From Herbihabitans rhizosphaerae (GTDB taxonomy: Bacteria > Actinomycetota > Actinomycetes > Mycobacteriales > Pseudonocardiaceae), in contig NZ_SGWQ01000007.1 in assembly GCF_004216555.1 (NCBI RefSeq), forward strand, positions 276,415 to 340,414: a stretch of DNA of 64,000 nucleotides, in the 5' to 3' direction. A model generated the notes under the pieces. That model was not told the origin of the DNA. It saw only the letters and a program-made list of their open reading frames with translations, and did no database searches. Positions 49,955-59,213 of this stretch are shown here, in pieces. Within the stretch, counting starts at the first letter, position 1. Each line of letters opens with the position of its first letter. The position numbers and the translations under genes are program-made.

Positions 49955-51487
49955 TCATCGCACGGCGGAGCCGCTGCCGCCGAACCGCTGTCGCAGATCG
50001 CGTTTGAGCAGCTTGCCGGAGGCGTTCTTCGGCAGCTCGTCCACCACGTGCACGGCCTTGGGAACCTTGTGCGGCGCAAGGGTTTTCGCCGCGAACGCGA
50101 TCAGCTCGTCCGCCTCGACCGGCGCGCTCAGCACGACCACGGCGGTGATCGCCTCGATCCACCGCTCGTGCGGCAGCCCGACCACCGCGACCTCGGCCAC
50201 CGACGGGTGGGCGTACAGCGCGTCCTCCACCTCGCGCGAGGCCACCAGCACGCCGCCGGTATTCACCACGTCCTTGATCCGGTCCACCACGAACAGGTAG
50301 CCCTGCTCGTCGGCGCGCACCAGATCGCCGGAATGGAACCAGCCGCCGGCGAACGCCTCCTCGGTCTCCTCGGGCTTGTCCCAGTAACCGGCGCAGAGCT
50401 GCGGCGACCGGTAGATCACCTCACCCAGCGAGCCCGGTGGCACGTCGTTCATCGCGGAGTCGACCACCCGGGTCTCCACGAACAGCACCGGACGGCCCAC
50501 CGAATCCGGCCGCTCGTCGTGCTCCTCGGGCCGCAGCACCGTCGCGAGTGGACCGATCTCCGACTGGCCGAAGCAGTTGTAGAACCCGACATCGGGCAGC
50601 CGTTCGCGCAGCTTCTCCAGTACCGGCACCGGCATGATCGACGCGCCGTAGTACGCCTTGCGCAGGGTGCCGAGGTCGGCGGAAGTCAGCCCCGGGTGGT
50701 TCGCCACGCCCACCCACACCGTCGGCGGAAAGAACAGTGAGGTGACACCGTCGCGCGGGACGCGGGTGAACACGTCGTCCAGATCGGGCGCCTCCACCAG
50801 GTAGTTGGTCGCGCCAACGGCCAGGCTCGGCAGCAGGAACACGTGCATCTGCGCGGAGTGATACAGCGGCAGCGCGTGCAGCAACACGTCCTCGGCGGTG
50901 ATGTCCAGCGCCGCGACGCAGGAGGCGTACTCGTGCACCAGCGCGCGATGGGTGAGCATCGCGCCCTTGGCCCGCGAAGTCGTGCCGGAGGTGTACAGCA
51001 ACTGCACCAGGTCGTCGTCGGTCACGCCGACCTCGTCGTGCACCTGGCCGTCCGCGTCCAGCGCCCATGCCAGCACGTCGAGCCCGGAACCCTTGTCCCG
51101 TAACGTTCCTCGGTGCGCCGATGACGCCTCGACGTACTCGTCCAGCGCCGGGTCGACGAACACCGCCGACGGTGTGGACTGGCTGAGCAGATAGGCCAGC
51201 TCCTCGCCACGCGCGTTGAAGTTGACCGGCACGTGCACCAGTCCGGCCCGCGCGCAGCCGAGGTACAGCAGCAGGTACGCGTCGGAGTTCTTGCCGAACG
51301 CGGCCACCCGGTCGCCGTGCTCGAGCCCCAGTTCGAGCAGCCGTGCGGCGACCCGGCCCGCCGCGGTGTCCAACTCGGCGTAGGTCCAGCGGCGGTCGGC
51401 GAACACCAGCGCGAGCCGGTCCGGTACCCGGCGGGCGCTCCTGGTGAGCACGCCGCCGACGGTGCTCGGGTACCTCGGGACGGCCAT
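49955..51487 (-). CDS. Acyl-CoA synthetase / AMP-dependent ligase (FadD-like)
   Basis: 510 residues from ATG 51487, preceded by AAGGAG. AMP-binding motifs: LLYTSGTTSRAKGAMLTHRA (A3), YYGASIMPVPVL (A4 region), GWFHSGDLVRADEQGYLFVV (A7) and DRIKDVVNTGGVLV (A8). The C-terminal Lys of the PKNASGKLLKRDLR (A10) motif is present. Length and motifs fit fatty-acyl-CoA ligases, though the acyl chain is unknown. It is divergent from an EthA-like monooxygenase across 73 bp, suggesting common control and a joint role in degrading a carbonyl-containing substrate. Confidence 0.92.
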   Translation of the reverse strand: MAVPRYPSTVGGVLTRSARRVPDRLALVFADRRWTYAELDTAAGRVAARLLELGLEHGDRVAAFGKNSDAYLLLYLGCARAGLVHVPVNFNARGEELAYLLSQSTPSAVFVDPALDEYVEASSAHRGTLRDKGSGLDVLAWALDADGQVHDEVGVTDDDLVQLLYTSGTTSRAKGAMLTHRALVHEYASCVAALDITAEDVLLHALPLYHSAQMHVFLLPSLAVGATNYLVEAPDLDDVFTRVPRDGVTSLFFPPTVWVGVANHPGLTSADLGTLRKAYYGASIMPVPVLEKLRERLPDVGFYNCFGQSEIGPLATVLRPEEHDERPDSVGRPVLFVETRVVDSAMNDVPPGSLGEVIYRSPQLCAGYWDKPEETEEAFAGGWFHSGDLVRADEQGYLFVVDRIKDVVNTGGVLVASREVEDALYAHPSVAEVAVVGLPHERWIEAITAVVVLSAPVEADELIAFAAKTLAPHKVPKAVHVVDELPKNASGKLLKRDLRQRFGGSGSAVR

Positions 51488-51560
51488 GGCGACTCCTTGA
51501 CGGGCTCGACATCGGGCGGTTCCGGATGCGAGTGTTGCATTGATCGGGCCGGGAGGAAGC

Positions 51561-53057
51561 ATGGACACAGATGTCGACGTGCTGATCGTCGGAGCGGGCC
51601 TTTCCGGCGTCGGAGCCGCGTGTCACCTGCGGAAGTCGTTGCCGCACAAGACGTTCGCGATCCTGGAGGCGCGGGACGCGATCGGCGGCACCTGGGACCT
51701 GTTCCGCTATCCCGGCGTGCGGTCCGACTCGGACATGTTCACCCTCGGCTACCGGTTCAAGCCGTGGCAGGACGGCAAGTCGATCGCCGAGGGGCCGGCG
51801 ATCCTGAGCTACGTGCGGGAGACCGCCCGCGAGTACGGCGTGGACTCGGCGATCCGGTTCAACCACAAGGTGATCGCGGCGGAGTGGTCGGGTGAGAAGG
51901 CGCGCTGGACGGTGCGTGTCGAGCGCACCGACACCGGCGAGACGGTGGAGCTGACCTGCTCGTTCCTGTTCTCCTGCGGCGGCTACTACCGCTACGACCA
52001 GGGGTACACGCCGGAGTTCGCCGGCATCGACGACTTCACCGGCCAGATCGTGCACCCGCAGCACTGGCCCGAGGACCTCGACTACACCGGCAAGCGCGTG
52101 GTGATCATCGGCAGTGGCGCCACCGCCGTGACGCTGGTGCCGGCCATGGCCACCGACGCCGAGCACGTGACCATGCTGCAGCGCTCGCCCAGCTACATCA
52201 CCGCACTGCCGGGCCGCGACCCGATCGCCGCGGCGCTCGGCAAGGTGCTGCCGGACAAGGCGGTCTACGCGATCACGCGGTGGAAGAACGTGCTCGCGCA
52301 GGTCGGCCTCTACCAGCTCAGCCGGCGCCGCCCCGGCCTGGTGAAAGCCTTGCTGCGCAAGGGAGCCGAGCGCCTGCTGCCGCGCGGCTACGACATCGAC
52401 AGGCACTTCACGCCCAGTTACGACCCGTGGGACCAGCGGCTGTGCCTGGTCCCGGACGGCGACCTGTTCAAGGCGATCCGCCACGGCGACGTCTCGGTGG
52501 TCACCGACACGATCGACACCTTCACACCGTCCGGCATCCGGCTCGCCTCCGGCCGCGAGCTGGACGCGGACGTGATCGTCACCGCGACCGGGTTGAACCT
52601 GCTGGCCTTCGGCGGGATCGACCTGACCGTGGACGGGCGCGCGGTGAAGCTGCCGGAAACGTTGGCGTACAAGGGAATGATGCTCTCCGGTGTGCCGAAC
52701 TTCGGCTACGTCGTCGGGTACACCAACGCCTCGTGGACGCTCAGGGCCGACCTGGTGTGCGAGTACTTCTGCCAGCTGCTGGCGCACATGGACGCGGCCG
52801 GCGCCGAGGTGTGCGTGGCCGACCGCGAGCCGGGGATGGCCGAGCTGCCGCTGCTCGACCTGGCGTCCGGCTACGTGCGGCGATCCATGGACGAGTTCCC
52901 CAAACAGGGTGAACGGGTGCCGTGGAGGGTGCGCCAGAACTACCTTCGTGACGTGTTCGCCATGCGCCGGGGGCCGGTGGACGACGGCACCGTGCGGTTT
53001 CGGCGCGCCTACTCCTCGGACTTCTCCTCGATCAACTCGGCCAGCTCGCGCTCGTAG
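51561..53057 (+). CDS. ethA: EthA-like flavin monooxygenase (Baeyer-Villiger type)
   Basis: 498 residues from ATG 51561, preceded by GGGAGGAAGC. FAD motif VLIVGAGLSGVGAACHLRKS, the Baeyer-Villiger fingerprint FTGQIVHPQHWPEDL (FxGxxxHxxxW) at about 161-175, and NADP motif VVIIGSGATAVTLVPAM. The series DLFRYPGVRSDSDMFTLGYR, PWDQRLCLVPDGDLFKAIRH and GMMLSGVPNFGYVVGYTNAS is very close to mycobacterial EthA, which activates ethionamide and converts ketones to esters. The last 49 bp overlap the convergent SMI1/KNR4 gene, so the C-terminal residues (SDFSSINSASSRS) are not family-conserved. No EthR-type regulator is adjacent. Confidence 0.93.
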   Translation: MDTDVDVLIVGAGLSGVGAACHLRKSLPHKTFAILEARDAIGGTWDLFRYPGVRSDSDMFTLGYRFKPWQDGKSIAEGPAILSYVRETAREYGVDSAIRFNHKVIAAEWSGEKARWTVRVERTDTGETVELTCSFLFSCGGYYRYDQGYTPEFAGIDDFTGQIVHPQHWPEDLDYTGKRVVIIGSGATAVTLVPAMATDAEHVTMLQRSPSYITALPGRDPIAAALGKVLPDKAVYAITRWKNVLAQVGLYQLSRRRPGLVKALLRKGAERLLPRGYDIDRHFTPSYDPWDQRLCLVPDGDLFKAIRHGDVSVVTDTIDTFTPSGIRLASGRELDADVIVTATGLNLLAFGGIDLTVDGRAVKLPETLAYKGMMLSGVPNFGYVVGYTNASWTLRADLVCEYFCQLLAHMDAAGAEVCVADREPGMAELPLLDLASGYVRRSMDEFPKQGERVPWRVRQNYLRDVFAMRRGPVDDGTVRFRRAYSSDFSSINSASSRS

Positions 53058-53554
53058 TCGCCCGCGGTGTCGCGGAAGAACTCGACGAGGTTGGCCAGCG
53101 GTTCGGAGTCCTGCCACGGCATCCAGATCACCGGGTGCCCGCCGTCGGTCACCGGGCCCTTGATCCAGATCGCGAACACGCTCGAGCTACCGGGGTCGAA
53201 GGTGATCGGGTACAGCTCCTCGCGCGGCGGCACGAAGTTGACCGCGGGCTTGTCCGGCAGCGACGAGTAGAACGCGTCGAAACCCTCGTCGATCGCGTCC
53301 CACTCCGGGCTGGCGCCGAGCTGATCGGTGCTGAGTAGGACGGAGTCGAACCAGAAGTCGGGCCACCCGTTGCCCAGCAGCAACAGTTCGCGGTGCTGCG
53401 GATCGAGCGCGTGGCCGAGGCGACTCTCGGCCTCGGCGATCTGCGCCTCGGTGGCCGGCGGGTGCGGGACGGTCACCGGGTAGTACTCCTCGAGCTCGGC
53501 CACGCGTTTGCGGAGGCGGATCATGTCGGCGATCAGGTCGGGCCACGAGGTCAT
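53009..53554 (-). CDS. SMI1/KNR4-family (SUKH) protein
   Basis: 181 residues. The core TEAQIAEAESRLGHALDPQH, then RELLLLGNGWPDFW and a later VFAIWIKGP, are typical for the SUKH superfamily, which includes immunity proteins to polymorphic toxins as well as housekeeping proteins. There is no toxin or secretion gene near it. It begins at ATG 53554. The 3' end overlaps the EthA-like gene by 49 bp. Confidence 0.82.
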   Translation of the reverse strand: MTSWPDLIADMIRLRKRVAELEEYYPVTVPHPPATEAQIAEAESRLGHALDPQHRELLLLGNGWPDFWFDSVLLSTDQLGASPEWDAIDEGFDAFYSSLPDKPAVNFVPPREELYPITFDPGSSSVFAIWIKGPVTDGGHPVIWMPWQDSEPLANLVEFFRDTAGDYERELAELIEEKSEE

Positions 53555-53643
53555 GGTGTGACCCTATTGGTGTCACCCGACGCCGCGCGCCGTTTGGGGG
53601 TAGAACGAACAGGGGATGACGGGCGAACTTTCGGGAGGCGTGG

Positions 53644-54246
53644 ATGTCTTCGGTGACGGCGGTGGCACAGCCGATGACGGCGGCGGATCGGGGACCGGCG
53701 GCGGTGACGCTGGCGCGGGCGTTCGCCGACGATCCGGTGATGACGTGGATCACGGGGCCGCGCACGCCCCGGTTCACCGAGCTGGCGCCCGGGATGTTCG
53801 CCGCGCAGGCGGCCGACAGCATGCGGGCGGGCGGAGCGTGGACGGTGACCGGCAACGGCTCCTCGGCGCTGTGGCTGCCGCCGGGCGTGCGCAACGACTC
53901 GCTGTTCTCCCTTGCGCGCAACCTGATTCCGGCCGTCAAGTTGTTCGGCCGGCGGATCACCGTGGGGTTGAAGGCACTGTCCGAGATGGAGCGAGCGCAT
54001 CCGAAGGAGCCGCACTGGTACCTGCAGGTGCTCGGCACCGACCCTGATCACCAGGGCAAGGGGTTCGGCTCGGTGGTGATCACCCCGGTACTGGAGCGCT
54101 GCGACCGCGAAGGTGTGCCGGCGTACCTGGAGTCGTCCAACGAGCGCAACGTGCCGTTCTACGAGCGGCACGGGTTTCGGATCACCAAGCAGTTCCGGTT
54201 CACCGACGGCCCACAACTGTGGCCGATGTGGCGCGACCCCCGCTAG
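53644..54246 (+). CDS. GNAT-family N-acetyltransferase
   Basis: 200 residues. The acetyl-CoA-binding motif A reads LQVLGTDPDHQGKGFGSVVI (about 128-147), with the Q/RxxGxG/A loop as HQGKGFGS, followed by VPAYLESSNERNVPFYERHG, typical of GNAT proteins that acetylate small molecules. The long N-terminal part contains WLPPGV, common in the group annotated as acetyltransferases of drug/amine type. The substrate is unknown. The gene stands alone, 89 bp after the divergent SMI1/KNR4 start. Confidence 0.88.
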   Translation: MSSVTAVAQPMTAADRGPAAVTLARAFADDPVMTWITGPRTPRFTELAPGMFAAQAADSMRAGGAWTVTGNGSSALWLPPGVRNDSLFSLARNLIPAVKLFGRRITVGLKALSEMERAHPKEPHWYLQVLGTDPDHQGKGFGSVVITPVLERCDREGVPAYLESSNERNVPFYERHGFRITKQFRFTDGPQLWPMWRDPR

Positions 54247-54259
54247 CTACGACGGGCTG

Positions 54260-54590
54260 AACGCGAATGGTATTCAGCGGGCTTAATCCCGCTTGTGTCC
54301 GCGGGGTTCAGCGAGCTCGTTCCTGAGGTAGGCCCGCGGCGGGGCGGCCGACGAATGTTCGTGCCGCCCAAAGCTTGACAAACGCTTGGGTGCCGTCTGC
54401 GTACTTTAGCCCGCTAAAGTCCCCCGGCCACGGAGAAAGCCCAGGTCAGGCATGATCGACACCGGGCGGAGAATATGAGGGTGGTACACGTAAGGCATGG
54501 GATGGCGGCACGGTCACTTTCATGGCTCGGACGACCTGTCTCCATCGCCTGATGCGACCAGGCTAACGCGAATGGTATTCAGCGGGCTCG
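54260..54590. repeat. Intergenic region with 24-bp direct repeats and dispersed repeat copy 3
   Basis: 355 bp without a gene. AACGCGAATGGTATTCAGCG followed by GGCT occurs at 54260-54283 and again at 54565-54588, so the region is bounded by a direct repeat; both continue to ATCCCG. Between them lies copy 3 of the dispersed element: palindrome ACTTTAGCCCGCTAAAGT (54403-54420) plus about 70 bp of flank (to about 54490) that resembles copy 1 at 40462-40550 in inverted orientation. Outside these elements nothing is recognisable. Confidence 0.68.
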
Positions 54591-54601
54591 ATCCCGTAGT
54601 G

Positions 54602-55543
54602 CTAGCTCTCTGAGCGCTGCTCTCGCTTGCGGCGCTTGCCCTCGTGCATGGCGGCCACTCTGGCCACCGGGATCGTGTGGCCCTCGGCGATCAGGTCGGC
54701 CGGCAGCTCCTGTGGCTCGGGCATCGCGTCGGCCCACGGGTCGGAGTCACCGAGCAGCGCGGGCGCGGTCTTCACGGTGAAGTCGCGCGGCGTGACGTCG
54801 TCCAGCGCGTCCCAGCTCAGCGGGAACGACACCGGCGTGCCGGGGCGCACTCTCGGGCTGTACGCCGCGACCACGGTGGCACCGCCCGCGCGCGTGGAGT
54901 CCAGGAACACCTTGCCGCCACGATCCTCGCGGATGTACGCCGTGGTGGCGATCGCCGGATCGAGCTTCTCGGCGTGCACCGCGAGCGCGCGGGTCGCCGC
55001 GGCGACGTCCTCGATACCGTGTTCGCGCAGCGGCACGAAGATGTGCAAGCCCTTGGCGCCACTGGTCTTCACGGCTCCGGCGAGGCCCAGGTTCGCCAGC
55101 GCCTCGCGCACCAGCTTGGCCGCCGCGACGACGTGTCCGAACGCGTCCGCCTCGGGCGGGTCGAGGTCCAGCACGAGGTGCGTCGGGTGCTCGCCGGCCA
55201 GCAGCGGCGGGTGGTACTCGACCGCGCGCTGATTGCCGAACCACAGCAGCGTCCTGCGGTCGTCGCACAGCGCGTAGGACACCTGCCGGCGCGACGTCTC
55301 GGCCCACAGCGACACCGTGCGGATCCAGTCCGGGGTGTACTTCGGCACGTTCTTCTGCATGAACGGTTCCTGGCCGGGGCGCACCCTGAGTACCGAGAGC
55401 GGGCGGCCGGCGAGGCCCGGGATGATCCGCTCGGACATCGCGTCCAGGTAGTCGACGAGGTCGCGCTTGGTCGCGTCCGCGCCGTCGAATAACGGCTGGT
55501 CGAGGTTGGTCAGCTTGACCCCGTCGCGCTCCTCGTCGCTCAC
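54602..55543 (-). CDS. ligD: LigD-type DNA polymerase/primase domain protein (stand-alone)
   Basis: 313 residues comprising only the polymerase domain of bacterial NHEJ ligase LigD. Catalytic acidic residues lie in LVLDLDPPEADAF (about 122-134), and SGAKGLHIFVPL (about 160-171) and the DSTRAGGATVVAAYSPR block are typical for this primase-like family. It adds nucleotides, preferably ribonucleotides, at double-strand break ends. Ligase, nuclease and Ku genes are absent here and would be elsewhere. The start ATG 55543 lies 76 bp from the divergent STAND gene. Confidence 0.9.
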   Translation of the reverse strand: MSDEERDGVKLTNLDQPLFDGADATKRDLVDYLDAMSERIIPGLAGRPLSVLRVRPGQEPFMQKNVPKYTPDWIRTVSLWAETSRRQVSYALCDDRRTLLWFGNQRAVEYHPPLLAGEHPTHLVLDLDPPEADAFGHVVAAAKLVREALANLGLAGAVKTSGAKGLHIFVPLREHGIEDVAAATRALAVHAEKLDPAIATTAYIREDRGGKVFLDSTRAGGATVVAAYSPRVRPGTPVSFPLSWDALDDVTPRDFTVKTAPALLGDSDPWADAMPEPQELPADLIAEGHTIPVARVAAMHEGKRRKREQRSES

Positions 55544-55619
55544 CGGATCACCTTCTCACACAACAAGGTCGCATAGCGTACTGTCGTGATCACGATGCGG
55601 CCCGGGAGCAGGGGGTTCG

Positions 55620-57605
55620 ATGACTGGTGAGGTGCCTCGCCAGGTGCCGCCGGGCCCACGCGTGTTCGTGAACCGCGAATCCGAACTGACGCGGGTCGAT
55701 CATCTTCTGGACGGCGCGCGCAATCAGACATCGACGATCGTCCTCGCCGGGCTGCCCGGTACCGGCAAGACCTCGTTGGCGCACAAGGCGGTCGAGGGGC
55801 GGCAGTGGTCCGGCGGCGAGTTGTTCGTGCGGTACGGCGACGGCGACATCGTCTCGGTCGCCGACGCGCTCGCCGCCAGCCTGCGCGCGCTCGGGGTGCA
55901 CAACGACGCGATCCCCGCGTCACTCGCGGAGCGAACCGGGTTGTACCGCACGCGCACCGCCGGACGGCCGACACTCGTCGTGCTGGACGATGTGACCGAC
56001 CCCGCGCAGGTGACGCCGCTGGTGCCGAGCGCGCCGGGCAGCGTCGTGTTGGTGACCAGTACCGGGCAGCTCGGCGAGCTTCGGCTGGACGGCGCCGAGG
56101 TGATCGACGTCCAGCCGCTGGACGAGTCGGATGCCGTGCGGCTGCTGCGCGAGCTGAGCGACGAGCGGGTCGACGCCGAGCCGGACGCCGCCGTGCGGCT
56201 GGTGCGCGAATGCGGCGGCCTGCCGGTGGCCGTGCGCCTCATGGCGGCGCGGCTGATCGCCCGGCGAAGCCTCACGATCGGGGAGCTGGTCACCGAAGTG
56301 GCCGACGAGCGCCGAGGTCTCGCGCCGTTCACCGGTCGCGGTCATGACGTGACGGCGCCGTTCACGGTGGCGTACCGGCAGCTCTCCGAGCCGGCGGCGC
56401 GGATGTACCGCCTTCTCGGTGTGGTCCCGTGCGTCGACGTGTCCGCGGAGATCGCGGCCCAGATCACGGACACCGACGGGGCGAAGGTGCTCGACGAGCT
56501 TGTCGTGGCGGGTCTCGTGCAGGACGACATGGGCGGCCGGTACCGGATGCACTCGCTGGTTCGCCGGCATGCCAAGGAGTCCGCGCTGTCCGACGAACCC
56601 GACGTCGAACGCGCCGACGCGGTGTTCCGAGTCGTGGACCATCTCTGTCAGACCGCGGCGCTGGCCGACCGGGCGGTGCTCGGGAAGGGCCGCTACCGGT
56701 GCACGTCCCATGATCGGCTTCCGACCGGCGAGGGCGATCCGTTCGACGGCGATGACGGGCGCGACGTCGCGCTGCGGTGGCTGGAGGCGGAGCGTGGCAA
56801 CCTCGCGGCAGCCATCCGCGCGTGCCCGGAGCAGGGCTGGCCCAACGCGGCGTGGCAGCTCGCGGAGGCGGCCACCGCCCTCTACGTGACCAACCGCTAC
56901 CTGGTCGACTGGATCGACACCAGCGAGATCGGCGCGAGGGCGGCGTCGGTCGCCGAGCGGCCGGACGCCGAGGCGCGGTTGCGCAGCTTCATGTCCCGCC
57001 CGCTGACCGAGCTGGGCGAGCTGCCTCGGGCGCGCGCCGAGCTGGACGCCGCGTTTTCCTTGACACGTAACGGAAACGACGCGCGCCTGCTCGCGTCGAT
57101 CCACGAGATGGACGGTCGCTGGCACACCGCCGCCGGTGATCACGACGCCGCAGCGGCGGCGTTCGATCGGGCCATCGAGGTGTTCGGTGGCGAAGGTGAC
57201 GCGCGCGGTGTCGCGTTCACCACGTACTTCCTCGGCTGCGCGCGGCAGCGTGCGGGTTCGCTGGACACGGCGCGCGACACGTTCGAACGCGCGCTTGATC
57301 CGATCCGCGCGCAGAACGAGCCTCGGATGCTCGGTCGCGCGTTGATCAGTCTCGCCGAGGTGCATGTTTCACTCGGTGACGAGACGCGAGCGCGGAGCTT
57401 GCTCGAGGAGGCGATATCGGTGCTCGTCGAGAGGCCGTTCCATCAGGCGCAGGCGTACGAGCGGTTGGCGGAGATCGCGGTCCGTGCGGGTGATCGGGTG
57501 CTGGCGCGGGAGTACCTGCGCTCGGCGAGGGATCGCTATCACGGGCTTGGCAGTGCGCGGGCCGATCAGGTCGAGCGTCGCCTGATCGAACTCAGCGAAC
57601 TCTGA
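55620..57605 (+). CDS. STAND NTPase (NB-ARC) with C-terminal TPR repeats, no recognisable effector domain
   Basis: 661 residues. Short N-terminus PPGPRVFVNRESELTRVDHL, Walker A AGLPGTGKTS (43-52), Walker B LVVLDDVTDP (119-128), sensor VLVTSTGQLGEL, and the NB-ARC GLPxA motif CGGLPVAVRLMAARL (about 200-215). A winged-helix-like part follows (AARMYRLLGVVPCVDVSAEI), and TPR-type repeats occupy about 400-655. The usual N-terminal effector (nuclease, protease or DNA-binding domain) is missing, so it probably acts through a partner. Its 3' end overlaps the convergent GT-B-like gene by 14 bp. STAND proteins serve as signalling or defence switches; neither is proven here. Confidence 0.88.
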   Translation: MTGEVPRQVPPGPRVFVNRESELTRVDHLLDGARNQTSTIVLAGLPGTGKTSLAHKAVEGRQWSGGELFVRYGDGDIVSVADALAASLRALGVHNDAIPASLAERTGLYRTRTAGRPTLVVLDDVTDPAQVTPLVPSAPGSVVLVTSTGQLGELRLDGAEVIDVQPLDESDAVRLLRELSDERVDAEPDAAVRLVRECGGLPVAVRLMAARLIARRSLTIGELVTEVADERRGLAPFTGRGHDVTAPFTVAYRQLSEPAARMYRLLGVVPCVDVSAEIAAQITDTDGAKVLDELVVAGLVQDDMGGRYRMHSLVRRHAKESALSDEPDVERADAVFRVVDHLCQTAALADRAVLGKGRYRCTSHDRLPTGEGDPFDGDDGRDVALRWLEAERGNLAAAIRACPEQGWPNAAWQLAEAATALYVTNRYLVDWIDTSEIGARAASVAERPDAEARLRSFMSRPLTELGELPRARAELDAAFSLTRNGNDARLLASIHEMDGRWHTAAGDHDAAAAAFDRAIEVFGGEGDARGVAFTTYFLGCARQRAGSLDTARDTFERALDPIRAQNEPRMLGRALISLAEVHVSLGDETRARSLLEEAISVLVERPFHQAQAYERLAEIAVRAGDRVLAREYLRSARDRYHGLGSARADQVERRLIELSEL

Positions 57606-59196
57606 CCTCGACGGGGATCCGTTGCGCCCCAACGGAAACTGTCAGCTCGTCCGGGCAGGCCGCCGACCCGATGCGGTGGTACGCGACGGAGCCGAGCACG
57701 GTGACGTCGGCCGTGCCCGTGATCGTCATCGCCTGCCCGTCGCGTGCGTGGGCCACACAGCCGCCGTCGATTCCGGCTACCGCCACCCGCGCGCCCGGGT
57801 AGGCGCTCAGTGCCTCGCGTGCCCAGGCGTCGGCGCGCTCGCCGTCGGTCCGGTGCGGCCGGCACAGCACGGCGGCTCGTTCGAACAGGCGCAGGTTCGT
57901 CTCCTCCTCGGTGACCACGAGATGGCCCGCACCGTCGGCTCGGCGCGCGGCGGCGGGGTAGCGGGTGAGTACGACGAGCGCCCCTTCCTCGCGGACGAAC
58001 ACCCGGTAGGAGTGCGGCCCGCCGAGTTCACCGACTGCGTCCGGCACGCGCGGCACCACCGGCTCGCCATCGGGCGGGACGAGGCCGAGCAGGCGGTAGA
58101 TCTCGTCCCGCAGTCGCTGGACGGTGACTCCCCGGTGATCGAACACGCGATCGGTGATCCGGTGCAAGTCGTTGTGCGGCAAGGAAAGCGCCGTGTCGAC
58201 CTGAGCCGGCACGGTGCCGTCGTCGACCAGCCTGCCGGCCCGGCCGGCGAGCTCGGCGACCGGCGTTCCCGGCACGGTCTCCTCGGCGGAGCCGGTCAGC
58301 AGTAGCGGTTTGCCCAGGGCCGCCGCGTACATGCTGAGCGAGCCGTGGTCGGCGATCACCAGATCCGCGGCGATCATCGCGGCGTGCCAGCCCGACTCGG
58401 GTGGCAACAGCACGAGTCCGGCGTCCACCGCGTCGGCGAACATGACCCGCACGGCGCGCGGGCCGTAGCGGGACCACACGTTGGGGTGCAGGGCAAAGCA
58501 CACGAGGTGATCGTCGGCCGGCAACTCGGCGAGTAGTCGGGTGGGCAGCGTCCGCAGGGTGCCGATCGCCGATTCCCGGCCCCAGGTGGAGCTGACCAGG
58601 ATGACTCGCCGTTCCCCCGCACACAACAGACGGCGGTACCGGTCACGCAGCGGCATGCTCAGCGCGAGCCGGTCGAGCGTCGGATCGCCGGTCACCACGG
58701 TATGCCCGGCGATCGCGGAGCTGGCCGCGCGGAGTTGGGCCTCTTGCTCCGGGTGCGCGAGCACGACGCGCACGCGCCCGGTGCGCAGAGCTTCCTCGGC
58801 GGGCAGGCCGGCGAGGCGGCGCGCGCCGTCCTCGGTCGGTACGTACTTGTTGAAGCCGACTCCATGCGGGAGTACCAGGATCGGGCCGGTTCCCGTTGTG
58901 GTGTCGACGTTCTCGCTGGCCGCGAGCGTCAGGTCGGCGTCGATCTCGCCGACCTCCGACCACGGCAGCACGGTGTCCACGCCCGACTGCCGGAGTAGTC
59001 GCTCGGCGCCGGCGTCGAATCGCGTTCCGTCCGGGTAGAGAGCGAAAACGAAACGCAGCCGTGGGTCGCCGCGAAGGAGATCGTGTGTTTCGAGCAGTCT
59101 GATCGTCGACGTCAGGGTGCGGCACGCGAGGACGATCGTGCGGCTGTCGGGAAAGGTGCTCCACTCGTCCGGACGGCTGCCACGCCGTTCAGGCAT
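57592..59196 (-). CDS. GT-B-fold protein related to CDP-glycerol glycerophosphotransferases (function unknown)
   Basis: 534 residues. IVLACRTLTSTIRLLETHDL begins a Rossmann-like domain; VLPHGVGFNKYVPT (107-120) and IADHGSLSMYAAALGKPLLL (281-300) are the hallmarks of a group of actinomycete proteins distantly similar to TagB/TarB glycerophosphotransferases and UDP-sugar GT-B enzymes. After about residue 390 comes a region of unknown type (HSYRVFVREEGALVVLTRYP). No membrane segment. It starts at ATG 59196 with no good Shine-Dalgarno, 17 bp after the stop of the upstream membrane-protein gene, so translation may depend on coupling with that gene. I would not assign a substrate. Confidence 0.65.
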   Translation of the reverse strand: MPERRGSRPDEWSTFPDSRTIVLACRTLTSTIRLLETHDLLRGDPRLRFVFALYPDGTRFDAGAERLLRQSGVDTVLPWSEVGEIDADLTLAASENVDTTTGTGPILVLPHGVGFNKYVPTEDGARRLAGLPAEEALRTGRVRVVLAHPEQEAQLRAASSAIAGHTVVTGDPTLDRLALSMPLRDRYRRLLCAGERRVILVSSTWGRESAIGTLRTLPTRLLAELPADDHLVCFALHPNVWSRYGPRAVRVMFADAVDAGLVLLPPESGWHAAMIAADLVIADHGSLSMYAAALGKPLLLTGSAEETVPGTPVAELAGRAGRLVDDGTVPAQVDTALSLPHNDLHRITDRVFDHRGVTVQRLRDEIYRLLGLVPPDGEPVVPRVPDAVGELGGPHSYRVFVREEGALVVLTRYPAAARRADGAGHLVVTEEETNLRLFERAAVLCRPHRTDGERADAWAREALSAYPGARVAVAGIDGGCVAHARDGQAMTITGTADVTVLGSVAYHRIGSAACPDELTVSVGAQRIPVEVRVR

Positions 59197-59213
59197 GGCA
59201 CGGCCGCAGCGCG

